Origin: Delphinus delphis
Taxonomy: Eukaryota > Chordata > Mammalia > Artiodactyla > Delphinidae
Reading direction: 5' to 3'
Length of the DNA: 64,000 nucleotides
Assembly (NCBI RefSeq): GCF_949987515.2
Contig: NC_082683.1
Coordinates: 126,690,582-126,754,581 of the forward strand
Under the pieces are notes generated by a model. It ran no database searches. It saw only the letters and a program-made list of their open reading frames with translations, and was not told where the DNA came from. Shown in pieces: positions 1 to 11,506 of the stretch (the first letter of the stretch is position 1; every line of letters begins with the position of its first letter). The translations under genes were made by a program, and so were the position numbers.

Positions 1-361
1 TTCCATTATAGTTTATCAGAGGATATTGAATATAGTTCTCTGTGCTATATAGTATGACCTTGTTGTTTATCCATTCTATATATACCAGTTTGCATCTGCT
101 ATTCCCAAACTCCCAATCCATCCCTCTCCCACACCCTTCCCCTTGGCAACCACCAGTCTATTCTCTATGTCCCTGATTCTGTTTCTGTTTCATAGATAGG
201 CTCATTTCTGTCATATTTTAGATTCCACATGTAAGTGATATCATATGGTATTTGTCTTTCTCTTTCTGACTTACTTCACTTAGTATGATAATCTCTAGTT
301 GCATCCATGTTGCTGTAAATGGCATTATTTTATTCTTTTTTATGGCTGAGTAGTATTCCAT
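1..361 (-). mobile_element. LINE-1 3' end, 5'-truncated, cut by window edge
   Basis: Read on the minus strand this is the last part of L1 ORF2 (frames resembling YYSAIKK and SEVSQKEK) followed by the 3' UTR. The block for 'gactggtggttgccaagg' and the tract ending near the left edge are typical of L1 3' UTRs of this lineage. Similarity to L1 stops at about 361, where the ORF2 sequence expected upstream is absent, so the copy is 5'-truncated. Its poly-A tail lies outside the window. It is non-coding now. Confidence 0.85.
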
Positions 362-371
362 CTCTTTCTTT

Positions 372-1180
372 TTTTAAAGAAATGCTCTTTGTTTTTGAAG
401 GATGATTTAACTAGGTATACAATTCTATATTGACAATATTTTTTCTCTTAGTACTTTAGAGAAATTGCTCCAAAGCCTTCCCACTTGCACTGTTTCTGAC
501 AATAAATCTGTAGCCATCCTTATCTTTGTTTCTATATTTGTAATGTGTCTTTGTTTTTCAGGTGCTTTTAGGTTTTCCTTTTGATCACCAATTATGAGCA
601 AATGGATTATAACGTGCATTGGTGTACTTTTAATCAAGACTATTGCGCTAGAGTTTTTTTGAGCTTCTAAGATCTGGGGATTTATAGTATTTATCAAATT
701 TGGCAACACTTTGGCCATTATATCTTTAAGTACTTTTCCTGTGACCCTTTCTCTTCTTACGGCTCCAATTATACACATAAAAGGCCATGTAAAAGTTGTC
801 CCACAATGTGCTGATGATCTTTTTTTTTTTTCTGTTTGTGTTTCATTTTGGAGAGTTTCTATTATTTTGTAATCAAACTGACTAATTTTTCTTCTGTGAT
901 GTCTAATCTGCCATTATTCCCATTCAGTGTATTTTTCATCTCAGGTAGTATAGTTTTCATTTCAGAAGTTTGACTTTTTTTAATATTATATATTCCATAT
1001 ATCTACTTAACAGTTTGGATATATGAAATGCATCTATAATAACTGTTTAATGACTTTTTTTGAAATTTCAGTATCTGTGTCTGTTCTATGTCACTTTTGG
1101 TTGATTTAAATTTCTCTTTAAACTTATTTCTTGCTTCTCTACATGCCTGAGAGTTTTATTATTATTATGAGATTCCAGAT
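372..1180 (-). pseudogene. Ancient L1/HAL1-like ORF1 relic
   Basis: On the minus strand a 117-codon open frame (778 down to 425) keeps the ORF1p order: an RRM-like start (CIIGAVRRE), a stretch like TPMHVIIHL that matches the family's TPRHIIIK segment, then QRHITNIETKIRMATD and a C-terminal piece with FSKVLREK. Upstream, about 900-1150, lies a coiled-coil-like part with stops. ORF1p is the L1 RNA-binding chaperone. Divergence from the other L1s here is much greater, so it is an old copy, either L1M or the ORF1-only HAL1 family. No ORF2 follows it, which fits HAL1 or simple truncation. The assignment is by eye. Confidence 0.55.
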
Positions 1181-1440
1181 ATTGTGGTTTTTAACTTGTT
1201 GGGAGCTGGAAAAACTTGTTTTCCTATAACTAGTCTTGAAGTTTATTCTGGAATGCAGTTAAGTTACATAACTTTTTTTGATCTTTTGGGGTATTGCTTT
1301 TCATATTTGTTAGATTGGACTAGAGAAGTACTCAATCCAAGGCTAATTATCCATCAGTACTGAGACTGGTCCCTTCCAAATGCCTTATGCAATGTCCCTT
1401 AATCATGAGATTTTCTAGTCAGCCTAGTGGGAATACAGCT
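1181..1440. other. Unassigned diverged sequence
   Basis: AT-rich sequence between the ORF1 relic and L1-A. It could be the 5' part of the HAL1-like relic or unique DNA. No open frame of interest was seen. Confidence 0.3.
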
Positions 1441-2579
1441 AAATGAACTGTAGATAAGCAATCTACCTGATAAAGCGTTCAAAGTAATAAACATAAAGAT
1501 GCTCACTGAACTGGGAGAAAAATGAATGAACATGGTGATAATTTCAACAGAGAGTTAGAAAATATAAAGACAAACCAAACAGAGATGAAGAATACAATAA
1601 CTGAAATAAAAAGTACACTAGAAGGAATCAACAGTAGCTTAGATGATATAGACAAATGGATCAGCAAAGTGGAAGAGAGAGTAGTGAAAATCATCCAAGC
1701 TGAACAGAAAAAATAATTTTAAAAAATTAGAATAGTTTAAGAGACCTCTGGGACAACATCAAGTATACTAATGTTTGCATTATAGGGGTTCCATAAAGAG
1801 AAGAGAGAGGGAAAGTGACAGAGAACCTATTTAAAGAAAAATAGCTAAGAACTTTTCTTAACTGGGGAAGGAAACACGCACCTAGGTCTAGGAATTACAG
1901 AGAGTCCCTTACAAGATCAACCCAAAGAGGTCCACACCAAGAAACATTATAATTAAAAGGCAAAATTTCAAAAGGAAGAGAAAATCTTAAAAGCAGTAAG
2001 AGAAAAGCAACTAGTTACACACAAGGAAATCCCATAAGACTATAAGATAACTTTTCAGCAGAAACTTTTCAGGCAGAACAGAAGGAAACAATATACTCAA
2101 AGTGATAAAAGAAAAAACCCTGAAACCAAGAATACTCTACCGGAAAGGTTATCATTCAGATTAGAAGGTGGGCTAAGTGTTCCAATCAAAAGAATTAGAG
2201 TACCTGAATGGATACAAAAATAAGACCCATATATATTCTGCCTTCAAAAGACTCACTTCAGATCTAAAGACACACATCCACACTGAAAGTGAGAGGATGA
2301 AAAAAGTATTTTATGAAAATGGAAGTGAAGAGCAAGCTGAGATAGCAATACTTATATTAGACAAAATAGACTTTAAAACAAAGACTGTAACAAGAGACAA
2401 AGAGCATTATATAATGATAAAGAGATCAATACAACCAGAAGACATAACGATTGTAAATATATATGCACCCACATGGGAGAAAATATTGAAAAAGGAAGAA
2501 ACTGACATTAATAGTAGTAGACTTTAACACCTCACTTACATCAGTGAACATATCATCCACACAGAAAATCAATAAGAAA
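1441..2579 (+). mobile_element. L1-A, 5' segment (ORF1 plus start of ORF2 endonuclease)
   Basis: This begins with the pre-ORF1 and coiled-coil part of an older L1 (open frame 1522-1716 with KTNQTEMKNTITEIKSTLEG), then passes through ORF1 RRM/CTD remains with several stops. Near 2165-2195 it jumps from the ORF1 C-terminal region straight into the ORF2 endonuclease, so about 0.2-0.3 kb (ORF1 end, spacer and ORF2 start) is missing. The endonuclease part (2177-2527) keeps KIDFKTKTVTRD and DITIVNIYAP. It breaks at 2579 where L1-B begins and resumes at 7541. Confidence 0.8.
2509..2579 (+). repeat. Putative 71-bp target-site duplication of L1-B, left copy
   Basis: Seventy-one bases of L1-A endonuclease sequence (the GDFNT region) abut the 5' end of L1-B. 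The same segment recurs without gaps at 7541-7611 just after the L1-B A-tail, with 11 mismatches by my count (about 85 percent). This fits a long TSD made from the host L1. Confidence 0.65.
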
Positions 2580-3500
2580 CACTGATCCAGAGATTGGTTC
2601 AACATGGTGGAGTAGAAGGGACTTGTGCTCAGCACCTCTTGTGAGAGCACCAAAATCACAAGTAACAGCTGAACAACCATCAACAGGAAGATGCTGGAAC
2701 CCACCAAAAAAGATACCCCACATCCAAAGACAAAGGAGAAGCTGCAATGAGATGGTTGGAGGGGCGCGATCATGATAAAATCAAATGCCATACCTGCCGG
2801 GTGGGCAGCCCACAAACGAGAAAAATTATACCACAGAACTCCTCCCACTGGAGTGCAGGTTCTGAGCCTCATGTCAGGCTTCCCAGCCTGAGGGTCCAGC
2901 AATGGGACTAAGAATCCCCAGGGAATCTGACTTTGAAGGCCAGTGGGATTTGATTGCAGGACTTCCACAGGACTGGGGGAAACAGAGACTCCACTCTTAG
3001 AGGACACACACAAAATCTTGTGCAGACCAGGACCTGAGCAAAGGAGCAGTGACCAGATAGGAGACTGAACCAAACATACCTGCTAGTGTTGGAGTGTCTC
3101 CTACAGAGGTGGGGGCCAGCTGTGGCTCTCCATGGCAACAAGGGCATTGGCAGCAGCAGTTCTGGGAAGTACCTATTTGTGTGAGCCCTCCTAGAGGCCA
3201 ACACTGGCCCTACCATATAGTCTGTAGGCTCCAATGCTGGGTAGCCTCAGACAAAACAACAAACAGGGAGGGAAAACAGCCCCACCCATCAGCAGACAAG
3301 CAGATTAAAGTTTTCCTGAGCACAGCCCTGCCAACCACAGCAAGACCCAGTTCTACTGACCACCAGTCCCTCCCACCAGGAAGCTTGCATGATCCTCTTG
3401 GATAGTCTCATCCACCAGAGGGCAGACAGCAGAAGCAAGAATAACTACAATCCTGCAACCTGCAGAATGAAAACCACAATCACAGAAAGCTAGACAAAAA
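2580..3500 (+). promoter_or_regulatory. L1-B 5' UTR (internal promoter region)
   Basis: About 0.9 kb of moderately GC-rich, non-coding sequence before ORF1, with the conserved block 'ccaccagagggcagacagc' at about 3412-3430 that also occurs just before ORF1 in L1-F and, in diverged form, in L1-C. L1 5' UTRs drive RNA polymerase II transcription from inside the element. Activity today is unlikely given its decay. Confidence 0.6.
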
Positions 3501-4450
3501 GAAAAGACAAAGGATTATGTCCCAGCTGAAGGAACAAGATAAAAACCCTAGAAAAACAGCTAAATGAAGAGGAAACAGGCAACCGTCCAGAAAAATAATT
3601 CAGAATAATGATAGTGAAGATGACCTAGGATCTCAGCAAAAAGAACTGAGGCAAAGATTGAGAAGATACAAGAAAGGTTTAATTAAAGAACAAACAAACG
3701 GAGATGAGTAATACAATAATAAAAATAAAAAATACACTAGAAGGAATCAATAGCAGAATAACTGAGGCAGAAGAACGGATAAGTGACCTGGAAGACAGAA
3801 TGGTGGAAATTGCTACTGTGGAACAGGATAAAGAAAAAAAGAATGAAAAGAAATGAAGACAGTTTAAGAAACATCTGAGACAAGATTAAATGCACCAACA
3901 TTTGCATTATAGGGGTCCCAGAAGGAGAAGAGAGAGAGAAAGGACCTGAGAAAATATTTGAAGAGATAATAGCTGAAAATTTCCCTAACATGGGAATGAA
4001 AACAGTCAATCAAGTACAGGAAGTGCAGAGAGTCCCAGGCAGGATAAAACCAAGGAGGAACACACGGAGACAAGAGTAATCAAATAGACAAAAATTAAAG
4101 ACAAAGAAAAAATATTAAAAGAAAAAAGGGAAAAATGACAAATAACATACAAGGGAACTCCCATAAGGTTAATGGCTGATTTCTCAGCAGAAACTCTGCA
4201 AACAAGAAGGGTGTGGCACAATATATTTAAAGTGATGAAAGGGAAGAACTTACAACCAAGAATACTATACCCAGACAGGGTCTCATTCAGACTTGATGTA
4301 GAAATCAAAAGCTTTACAGACAAGCAAAAGCTAAAAGAATTCAGCATCACCAGACCAGCTTTCCAACAAATACTAAAGGAACTTCTCTGCCGGGAAACAC
4401 AAGAGAAGAAAAAGGCCTACAAGAGCAAACTGAAAACAATTAAGAAAATG
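3500..4450 (+). pseudogene. L1-B ORF1 pseudogene
   Basis: Remnant of the ORF1p RNA-binding protein. The N-terminal and coiled-coil parts (3515-3860) are out of frame with several stops. The C-terminal domain is open from 4172 (ADFSAETLQTRRVWHNIFKV, then DRVSFRLDVEIKSF). Its usual stop after KELL is gone: the frame runs on through the spacer and into the first residues of ORF2 (VTYISIITLN), ending at 4507. L1-F keeps a TAA at the equivalent place, so stop loss is a change in this copy. Confidence 0.75.
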
Positions 4451-7125
4451 GTAATAGTAACATACATATCAATAATTACCTTAAATATAAATAGATTAAA
4501 TGCATGAACCAAAAGACATAGACTGGCTGAGTGGATACAACAACAAGACCTGTATATATGCTGTCTACAAAGACCCACCTCAGATATAGGGACACGTACA
4601 GACTGAAAGTGAGGGGATGGAAGAAGGTACTCCTTGTAAATGGAAATCAAAAGAAAGCTGGAGTAGCAATACTCATATCAGAAAAAACAGACTTTAAAAT
4701 ACTGTTATAAGAAATAAAGGACACTACATAATGGTCAATAGATCAATCCAAGAAGAAGATATAACAATTATAAATATTTATGCACCCAACATAGGACCAC
4801 CTCAATATATAAGGCAAGTACAAACAATCATAAAGGGAGAAATTGAGAGTGACACAATAATAGTGGGGACACATTCTACGAGGCCACCATCACCCTGATA
4901 TCAAAACCCGACAAGGATGTCACAAAGAAAGAAAACTACAGGCCAATATCACTGATCAACATAGATGCAAAAATCCTCAACAAAATACTAGCAAACAGAA
5001 TCCAACAGCACATTAAGAGGATCATACACCATGATCAAGTGGGGTTTATTCCAGGAATGCAAGGATTCTTCAATATACACAAATCAATCAACGTGATACA
5101 CCATATTAACAAACTGAAGGAGAAAAACCATATGATCATCAAAATAGTTGCAGAGAAAGCTTTCAACAAAATTCAACACCCATTTATGATAAAAACCCTG
5201 CAGAAAGTAGGCATAGAGGGAACTTTCCTCAACATAATAAAGGCCATATATGACAAACCTACAGCCAACATCGTCCTCAATGGTGAAAACCTGAAAGCAC
5301 TTCCACTAAGATCAGGAACAAGACAAGGTTGCCCACTCTCATCACTCTTATTCAACATAGTTTTGGAAGTCTGAGCCACAGCAATCAGAGAAGAAAAGGA
5401 AATAAAAGGAATCCAAATCGGAAAAGAAGAAGCTATCACTGTTTGCAGATGACATGATACTATACATAGAGAATCCTAAAGATGCTACCAGAAAACTACT
5501 AGAGCTAATCAATGAATTTGGTAAAGTAGCAGGATACAAAATTAATGCACAGAAATCTCTGGCATTCTTATACACTAATGATGAAAAATCTGAAAGTGAA
5601 ATCAAGAAAACACTCCCATTTACCATTGCAACAAAAAGAATAAAATATCTAGGAATAAACGTATCTAAGGAGACAAAAGACCTGTATACAGAAAATTATA
5701 AGACACTGATGAAAGAAATTAAAGATGATACAAATACATGGAGAGAGATATACCATGTTCTTGGATTGCAAGAATCAACATTGTGAAAATGACTCTACTA
5801 CCCAAAGCAATCTACAGATTCCATGCAATTCCTATCAAACTACCACTGGCATTTTTCACAGAACTAGAACATAAAATTTCACAATTTGTATGGAAACACA
5901 AAAGAACCGGAATAGCCAAAGCAATATTGAGAAGGAAAAATGGAGCTGGAGGAAGCAGGCGCCCTGACTTCAGACTATACTATAAAGCTACAGTAATCAA
6001 GACAGTATGGTACTGTCACAAAAACAGAAAGATACATCAACGGAACAGGATAGAGAGCCCAGAGATAAACCCACGCACATATGGTCACCTTATCTTTGAT
6101 AAAGGAGGCAGGAATGTACAGTGGAGAAAGGACAGTCTCTTCAATAAGTGGTGCTGGGAAAACTGGACAGGTACATGTAAAAGTATAAGATTAGATCACT
6201 CCCTAACACCATACACAAAAATAAGCTCAAAATGGATTAAAGACCTAAATGTAAGGCCAGAAACTATCAAACTCTTAGAGGAAAACATAGGCAGAACACT
6301 CTATGACATAAATCACAGCAAGATCCTTTTTGACCCACCTCCTAGAGAAATGGAAATAAAAACAAAAATAAACAAATGGGACCTAATGAAACTTCAAAGC
6401 TTTTGCACAGCAAAGGAAACCATAAACAAGACCAAAAGACAACCTTCAGAATGGGAGAAAATATTTGCAAATGAAGCAACCGACAAAGGATTAATCTCCA
6501 AAATTTACAAGCAGCTCATGCAGCTCAATAACAAAAAGCAAACAACCCAATCCAAAAATGGGCAGAAGACCTAAATAGACATTTCTCCAAAGAAGATATA
6601 CAGACTGCCAACAGACACATGAAAGAATGCTCAACATCATTAATCATTAGAGAAATGCAAATCAAAACTACAATGAGATATCATCTCACACCAGTCAGAA
6701 TGGCCATCATCAAAAAATCTAGAAATAATAAACGCTGGAGAGGGTGTGGAGAAAAGGGAACACTCTTGCACTGCTGGTGGGAATGTGAATTGGTACAGCC
6801 ACTATGGAGAACAGTATGGAGGTTCCTTAAAAAGCTACAAATAGAACTACCATATGACCCAGCAATGCCACTACTGGGCATGTACCCTGAGAAAACCATA
6901 ATTCAAAAAGAGTCATGCACCAAAATGTTCACTGCAGCTCTATTTACAATAGCCCGGAGGTGGAAACAACCTAAGTGTCCATCATCGGATGAATGGATAA
7001 AGATGTGGCAGGTATATACAATGGAATATGACTCAGCCATAAAAAGAAACGAAATTGAGCTATTTGTAATGAGGTGGATGGACCTAGAGTCTGTCATACA
7101 GAGTGAAGTAAGTCAGAAAGAGTAA
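4448..7125 (+). pseudogene. L1-B ORF2 pseudogene (endonuclease/reverse transcriptase)
   Basis: ORF2p nicks DNA with an N-terminal APE-like endonuclease and copies RNA with a reverse transcriptase. The start ATG at 4448 is intact but a TGA at 4505-4507 ends it after 19 codons. Endonuclease remains run to about 4868, then a deletion joins them to RT (YEATIT, ENYRPIS). RT blocks follow: [20 protein letters not shown] and FADD at about 5447, with frameshifts around it. The thumb and C-terminal parts are open at 5738-6574 and 6619-7125, including the Cys-rich [14 protein letters not shown]. The TAA at 7123 is slightly early compared with L1-A. Confidence 0.85.
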
Positions 7126-7540
7126 GGCAAATACCGTATGCTAACACATATATATATGGAATTTAAGGGGAAAAAATGTCATGAAGAACCTGGAGGTAAG
7201 ACAGGAATAAAGACACAGACCTACTAGCGAATGGACTTGAGGATATGGGGAGGGGGAAGCATAAGCTGTGACAAAGCGAGAGAGTGGCATGGACATATAT
7301 ACACTACCAAATGTAAAATACATAGCTAGTGGGAAGCAGCTGCATAGCACAGGGAGATCAGCTAGGTGCTTTGTGACAACCTAGAGGGGTGGGATAGGGA
7401 GCGTGGGAGGGAGGAAGATGGAGGAGGGAAGAGATATGGGAACATATGTATATGCATAACTGATTCACTTTGTTATAAAGCAGAAACTAACCACACCATT
7501 GTAAAGCAATTATACTCCAATAAAGATGTAAAAAGAAAAA

Positions 7541-7611
7541 TAATAGTGGGGGACTTTAACACCCAACTTTCGTCAATGGACAGATCATCCAGACAGAAAA
7601 TCAATAAGAAA
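7541..7611 (+). repeat. Putative 71-bp target-site duplication of L1-B, right copy
   Basis: Right-hand partner of 2509-2579. It begins directly after the L1-B tail and runs into the continuation of L1-A ORF2. It is closer to the usual L1 sequence (GDFNTQLSSMDRSSRQK) than the left copy. Confidence 0.65.
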
Positions 7612-10573
7612 AATAGTACTTAAATGACACGTTAGACTAGATGGACTTCATTGATATCTATAGAGCATTCCATCTGAAAGCAGCAGAATACACATTCTTC
7701 TCAAGTGCACACCATACATTCTCCAGGACTGATCACATTCTGGGCCACAAGGTGACCCTCAGGAAATTTAAGATAATTGAATACACATCAAGCATCTTTT
7801 CTGATCACAACGTTATGAGATTAGAAATAAACTACATAAAAAAACCTATAAAAACACAAAAACATGGAGGTTAAACAATATACTACTAAACAACCAATGG
7901 ATCACTGACGAAATTAAAGAGGAAAACAAAAAACACCTAGAGAAGAATGAAAATGAAAGCACAACAATCCAAAACCAATGGGATGCAGCAAAAGCTGTAG
8001 TAAGAGGAAAGTTTATAGCAATACAATCTTACCTCAGGAAGGAAAAACCTCAAATAAACAACCTAACTTGACACCTAAAGCAACTGGAGAAAGAAGAACA
8101 AACAAAACCTAAAGTTAGTAGAAAGAAAGAAATCATAAAGATCAGAGCAGAAATAAATGAAATAGAGACAAAGAAAACAATAGTAAATATCAATAAAACT
8201 AAAAGTGGTTCTTTGAGAAGATAAACAAAATCAATAAGCCTTTAGCCAGACTAATCAAGAAAAAAAGGGAGATGACTCAAATCAATAAAATTAGAAATGA
8301 AAAAGATGTTACAATTGACTCCAGAGAAATACAAAGGATCATAAGAGACTACTACAAGCAACTGTATACCAAGAAAATGGACAACATGGAAGAAATGGAC
8401 AAATTCTTAGAGAGGTACAGTCTCCCAATACTGAACCAGGAAGAAATAGAAAATATGAACAGAACAGTCACAAGTAGTAAAATTGAAACTGTGATTTAAA
8501 AACTCCCAACAAACAAAAGTCCAAGACCTGACAGCTTCACAGCGAATTCTATCAAACATTTAGAGAAGAGCTAACACCTATCCTTCTGAAATTGTTCCAA
8601 ACAATTGTTGAGGAAGGAAAACTCCCAATCTCATTCTATGAGGCCACCATCACCCTGATACCAAAACCAGACAAAGATATCACACAGAAAAGAAAATTAC
8701 AGGGCAATATCACTGATGAACATAGATGCAAAAATCCTCAACAAAATACTAGCAATCTGAATCCAACCATACATTAAAAAGATCATACACCATGATCAAG
8801 TGGGATTTATCCCAGGGATGCAAGGATTTTTCAATGCCTACAAATAAATCAGTGTGATACACTACATCAACAAATTGAAGAATAAAAGCCATATGATCAT
8901 CTAAATAGAGGCAAAAAAATATTTCACAGAATTCAGCACCCACTTATGATAAAAACACTCCAGAAAGTGGGCATAGAGGGAACATACCACAACATAATAA
9001 AGGCCATATATGACAAACCTACAGCCAACATCATATTCAATGGTGAAAAGCTGAAAGCATTTCTTCTAAGATCAGGAAAAGACAAGGATGTATACTCCCA
9101 CCACTTTTATTCAACATAGTTTTGGAAGTCTTAGCTACAGCAATCAGAGAAGAAAAAGATATAAAAGGAATCCAAATTGAAAAAGACTAAGTTAAACAGT
9201 CACTGTTTGCAGACGACATGATACTATACATAGACGGTCCTAAAGATGTCACCAGAAAACTACTAGAGCTCATCAATGAATTTGGTAAAATCACAGGTCA
9301 CAAAATTAATGCACAGAAATCTGTTGCATTTCCACACACTAACAACAAAAGATCAGAAAGAGAAATTCAAGAAACAATCCCATTTACCATTGCATCAAAA
9401 AGAATAAAATACCTAGGAATAAACCTATCTAAGGAGACAAAAGACCTGTACTCTGAAAACTATAAGACACCGATGAAAGAAATTGAAGAAGACACTAACA
9501 GATGGAAAGATATACCATGGTTTGGATTAGAAGAATCAATATTATCAAAATGACTATACTACCCAAGGCAATCTACAGGTTCAATGCAATCCCTATCAAA
9601 TTATCAATGGCATTTTTCACAGAGCAAGACAAAAAAATCTTAAAAATTGTGTGGAGACATAAAAGACCCCGAATAGCCAAAGCAATCTTAAGAAAGAAAA
9701 AAAGAGCTGGAGGAAACAAGTTCCCTGACTTCAGATTATACTACAAAGCTATAGTCATCAAAGCAGTATGATACAGGCACAAAAATAGAAATATAGATCA
9801 ATGGAACAGGATTGAAAACCCAGAAGTAAACCCACACACCTATGGCCAATTAATCTACAACAAAGGAGGCAAGACTACACAATGGTGGAAAGACAGTCTC
9901 TTCAACAAATTGTGCTGGGAAAACTGGACAGATACATGTAAAAAACTGAAATCAGATCATTCTTTAACACCATACACAAAAATAAGTTCAAAATGGATTA
10001 AAGACCTAAATGTGAGACTGGACACTGTAACACTTCTAGAGGAAAACATAGGCAGAACACACTCTGATATAAATCACAGCAATAACTTTTTCGATCTGTC
10101 TCCCAGAATAAAAACAAAAGTAAACAAGTGGTACCTAATTAAACTCAAAAGCTCTTCCACAGCAAAGGAAACCATAAACAAAACGAAAAGACAACCCACA
10201 GATTGGGAGAAAATATTTACAAATGATGTGACTGACAAGGGATTAGTCTCCAAAATTTACAAACAGCTCATGAGGCTTAATATCATCAAAACAAACAACC
10301 CGATCAAAAAATGGGCAGAAGACTTAGACATTTCTCCATAGAAGACATACAGATGGCCACGAGGCACATGAAAAGATGTCCAACATTGCTAATTATTAGA
10401 GAAACATGCAAATCAAAATTACAATGAGATATCAGCTAACACCAGTCAGAAAGGCCATCAAGTCTACAAACAATAAATGCTGGAGAGGTTGTGGAGAAAA
10501 GGGAACCCTCCTATATTGTTGGTGGGAATGTAAATTGGTACAGCCACTATGGAGAACATTATGGAAGTTCCTT

Positions 10574-10589
10574 AAAAAACTAAAAACAG
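10574..10589. repeat. Target-site duplication of CHR-2 SINE, left
   Basis: Sixteen bases (aaaaaactaaaaacag) exactly repeated at 10817-10832. The site reads ctt/aaaaaac, matching the TT/AAAA preference of L1 endonuclease. Confidence 0.95.
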
Positions 10590-10816
10590 GGCTTCCCTGG
10601 TGGCGCAGTGGTTGAGAGTCCGCCTGCCGATGAAGGGGACATGGCTTCGTGCCCCAGTCCGGAAAGATCCCACATGCCGTGGAGCAGCTGGGCCTGTAAG
10701 CCATGGCCGCTGAGCCTGCGCATCCGGAGCCTGTGCTCCCGCAACGGGAGAGGCCAAAACAGTGAGAGGCCCACGTACCGCAATAAAACCAAAAACAAAC
10801 AAACAAAAAACAAACC
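10590..10816 (+). mobile_element. CHR-2 SINE inserted in L1-A ORF2
   Basis: A tRNA-derived SINE starting ggcttccctggtggc. The Pol III A box (tggcgcagtgg) is at 10601-10611; the B box near 10653 is degraded (ggcttcgtgcc). The body shows the CHR-2 signature (gagagtccgcctgccgatg, later tgagaggcccacgtaccgc) and a tail rich in (aaac). Perfect 16-bp TSDs flank it, so it is younger than its L1 host. It points to a cetacean genome. Confidence 0.93.
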
Positions 10817-10832
10817 AAAAAACTAAAAACAG
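10817..10832. repeat. Target-site duplication of CHR-2 SINE, right
   Basis: Exact copy of 10574-10589. L1-A ORF2 resumes immediately after it. Confidence 0.95.
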
Positions 10833-11506
10833 AACTATCATATGACCTGGCAATCCCAATCCTGGGCATATACCCAGAGAAAACAATAATTCAAAAAGAC
10901 ACATGCACCACAGTGTTCATTGCAGCACTATTTACAATAGCTAAGACATGGAAGCAACCTAAATATCCATTAACAGAGGAGTGGATAAAGAAGATGTGGT
11001 ACATATATACAATGGACTATTACTCGGATAGAAAAGGGAATGAAATTAGTTCATTTGTAGAGACGTGGATGGGCCTAGAGACTGTCATACAGAGTGAAGG
11101 AAGTCAGAAAGTGCAAAACAAATATCATATATTAACACATATATGTGAAATCTAGAAAAATGGTATAGATGATCTTATTTGCAAAGCAGAAATAGAGATA
11201 CAGACGTAGAGAACAAATGTATGGACACCAAGGGGGAAAGGTGTGGGTGGGATGAATTGGGAGCCTGTGATTGACATATACACACAATAGATACTATGTA
11301 TAAAATAGATAACTAATGAGAACATACCGTATAGCACAGGGAACTCTACTCAATGCTCTGTGGTGACCTAAATGGGAAGGAAATCCAAGAAAGAGGGGAT
11401 ATATGTGTACGTTTAGCTGATTAACTTCGCTGTACAGCAGAAACTAACACAACATTGTAAAGCAACTATACTCCAATAAAAATTAATAAAAAAAAAGAAA
11501 AGAAAA

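Larger units (their letters stand above)
2580..7540 (+). mobile_element. L1-B, near full-length, nested in L1-A
   Basis: The layout is 5' UTR 2580-3500, ORF1 about 3500-4450, ORF2 4448-7125, 3' UTR to 7535, and a short A-rich tail with AATAAAG near 7530. The first bases (atccagag, then caacatggtggag) look like an L1 5' end with a degenerate YY1-type core. An internal deletion of about 1.1 kb near 4868 removes the end of the endonuclease and the start of the reverse transcriptase. It is inserted in L1-A in the same orientation and flanked by the 71-bp repeat. Confidence 0.85.
7541..11155 (+). pseudogene. L1-A ORF2 pseudogene
   Basis: The endonuclease C-terminal part is open at 7641-7874 with FFSSAHHTFSRTDHILGH and the SDHN motif. 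The RT spans about 8350-9560 and is broken by frameshifts. The catalytic FADD motif near 9206-9217 is intact at sequence level. Thumb/C-terminal frames are 9502-9771, 9910-10341 and 10406-10615; the last carries the Cys-rich segment and is interrupted by the SINE at 10590. The tail frame 10913-11155 ends in HILTHICEI, the usual ORF2 end. It is multiply disabled. Confidence 0.85.
7541..11506 (+). mobile_element. L1-A, 3' segment (rest of ORF2 and 3' UTR)
   Basis: Resumes ORF2 at GDFNT and continues through endonuclease, RT, thumb and Cys-rich C-terminus to about 11155, then a 3' UTR with AATAAAA near 11476 and an A-rich tail to 11506. A CHR-2 SINE interrupts ORF2 at 10590-10816. The piece continues L1-A rather than being a new element, because its first bases pick up exactly where the left segment stops. 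Confidence 0.85.

Noticed and set aside
10590..10816. Possible tRNA gene because of A and B boxes
   Set aside because: Boxes belong to a tRNA-derived SINE; no tRNA cloverleaf and the flanking TSDs prove retroposition.
10432..10904. Overlapping 145- and 110-codon minus-strand frames
   Set aside because: Antisense translation of the CHR-2 SINE and flanking L1, not a gene.
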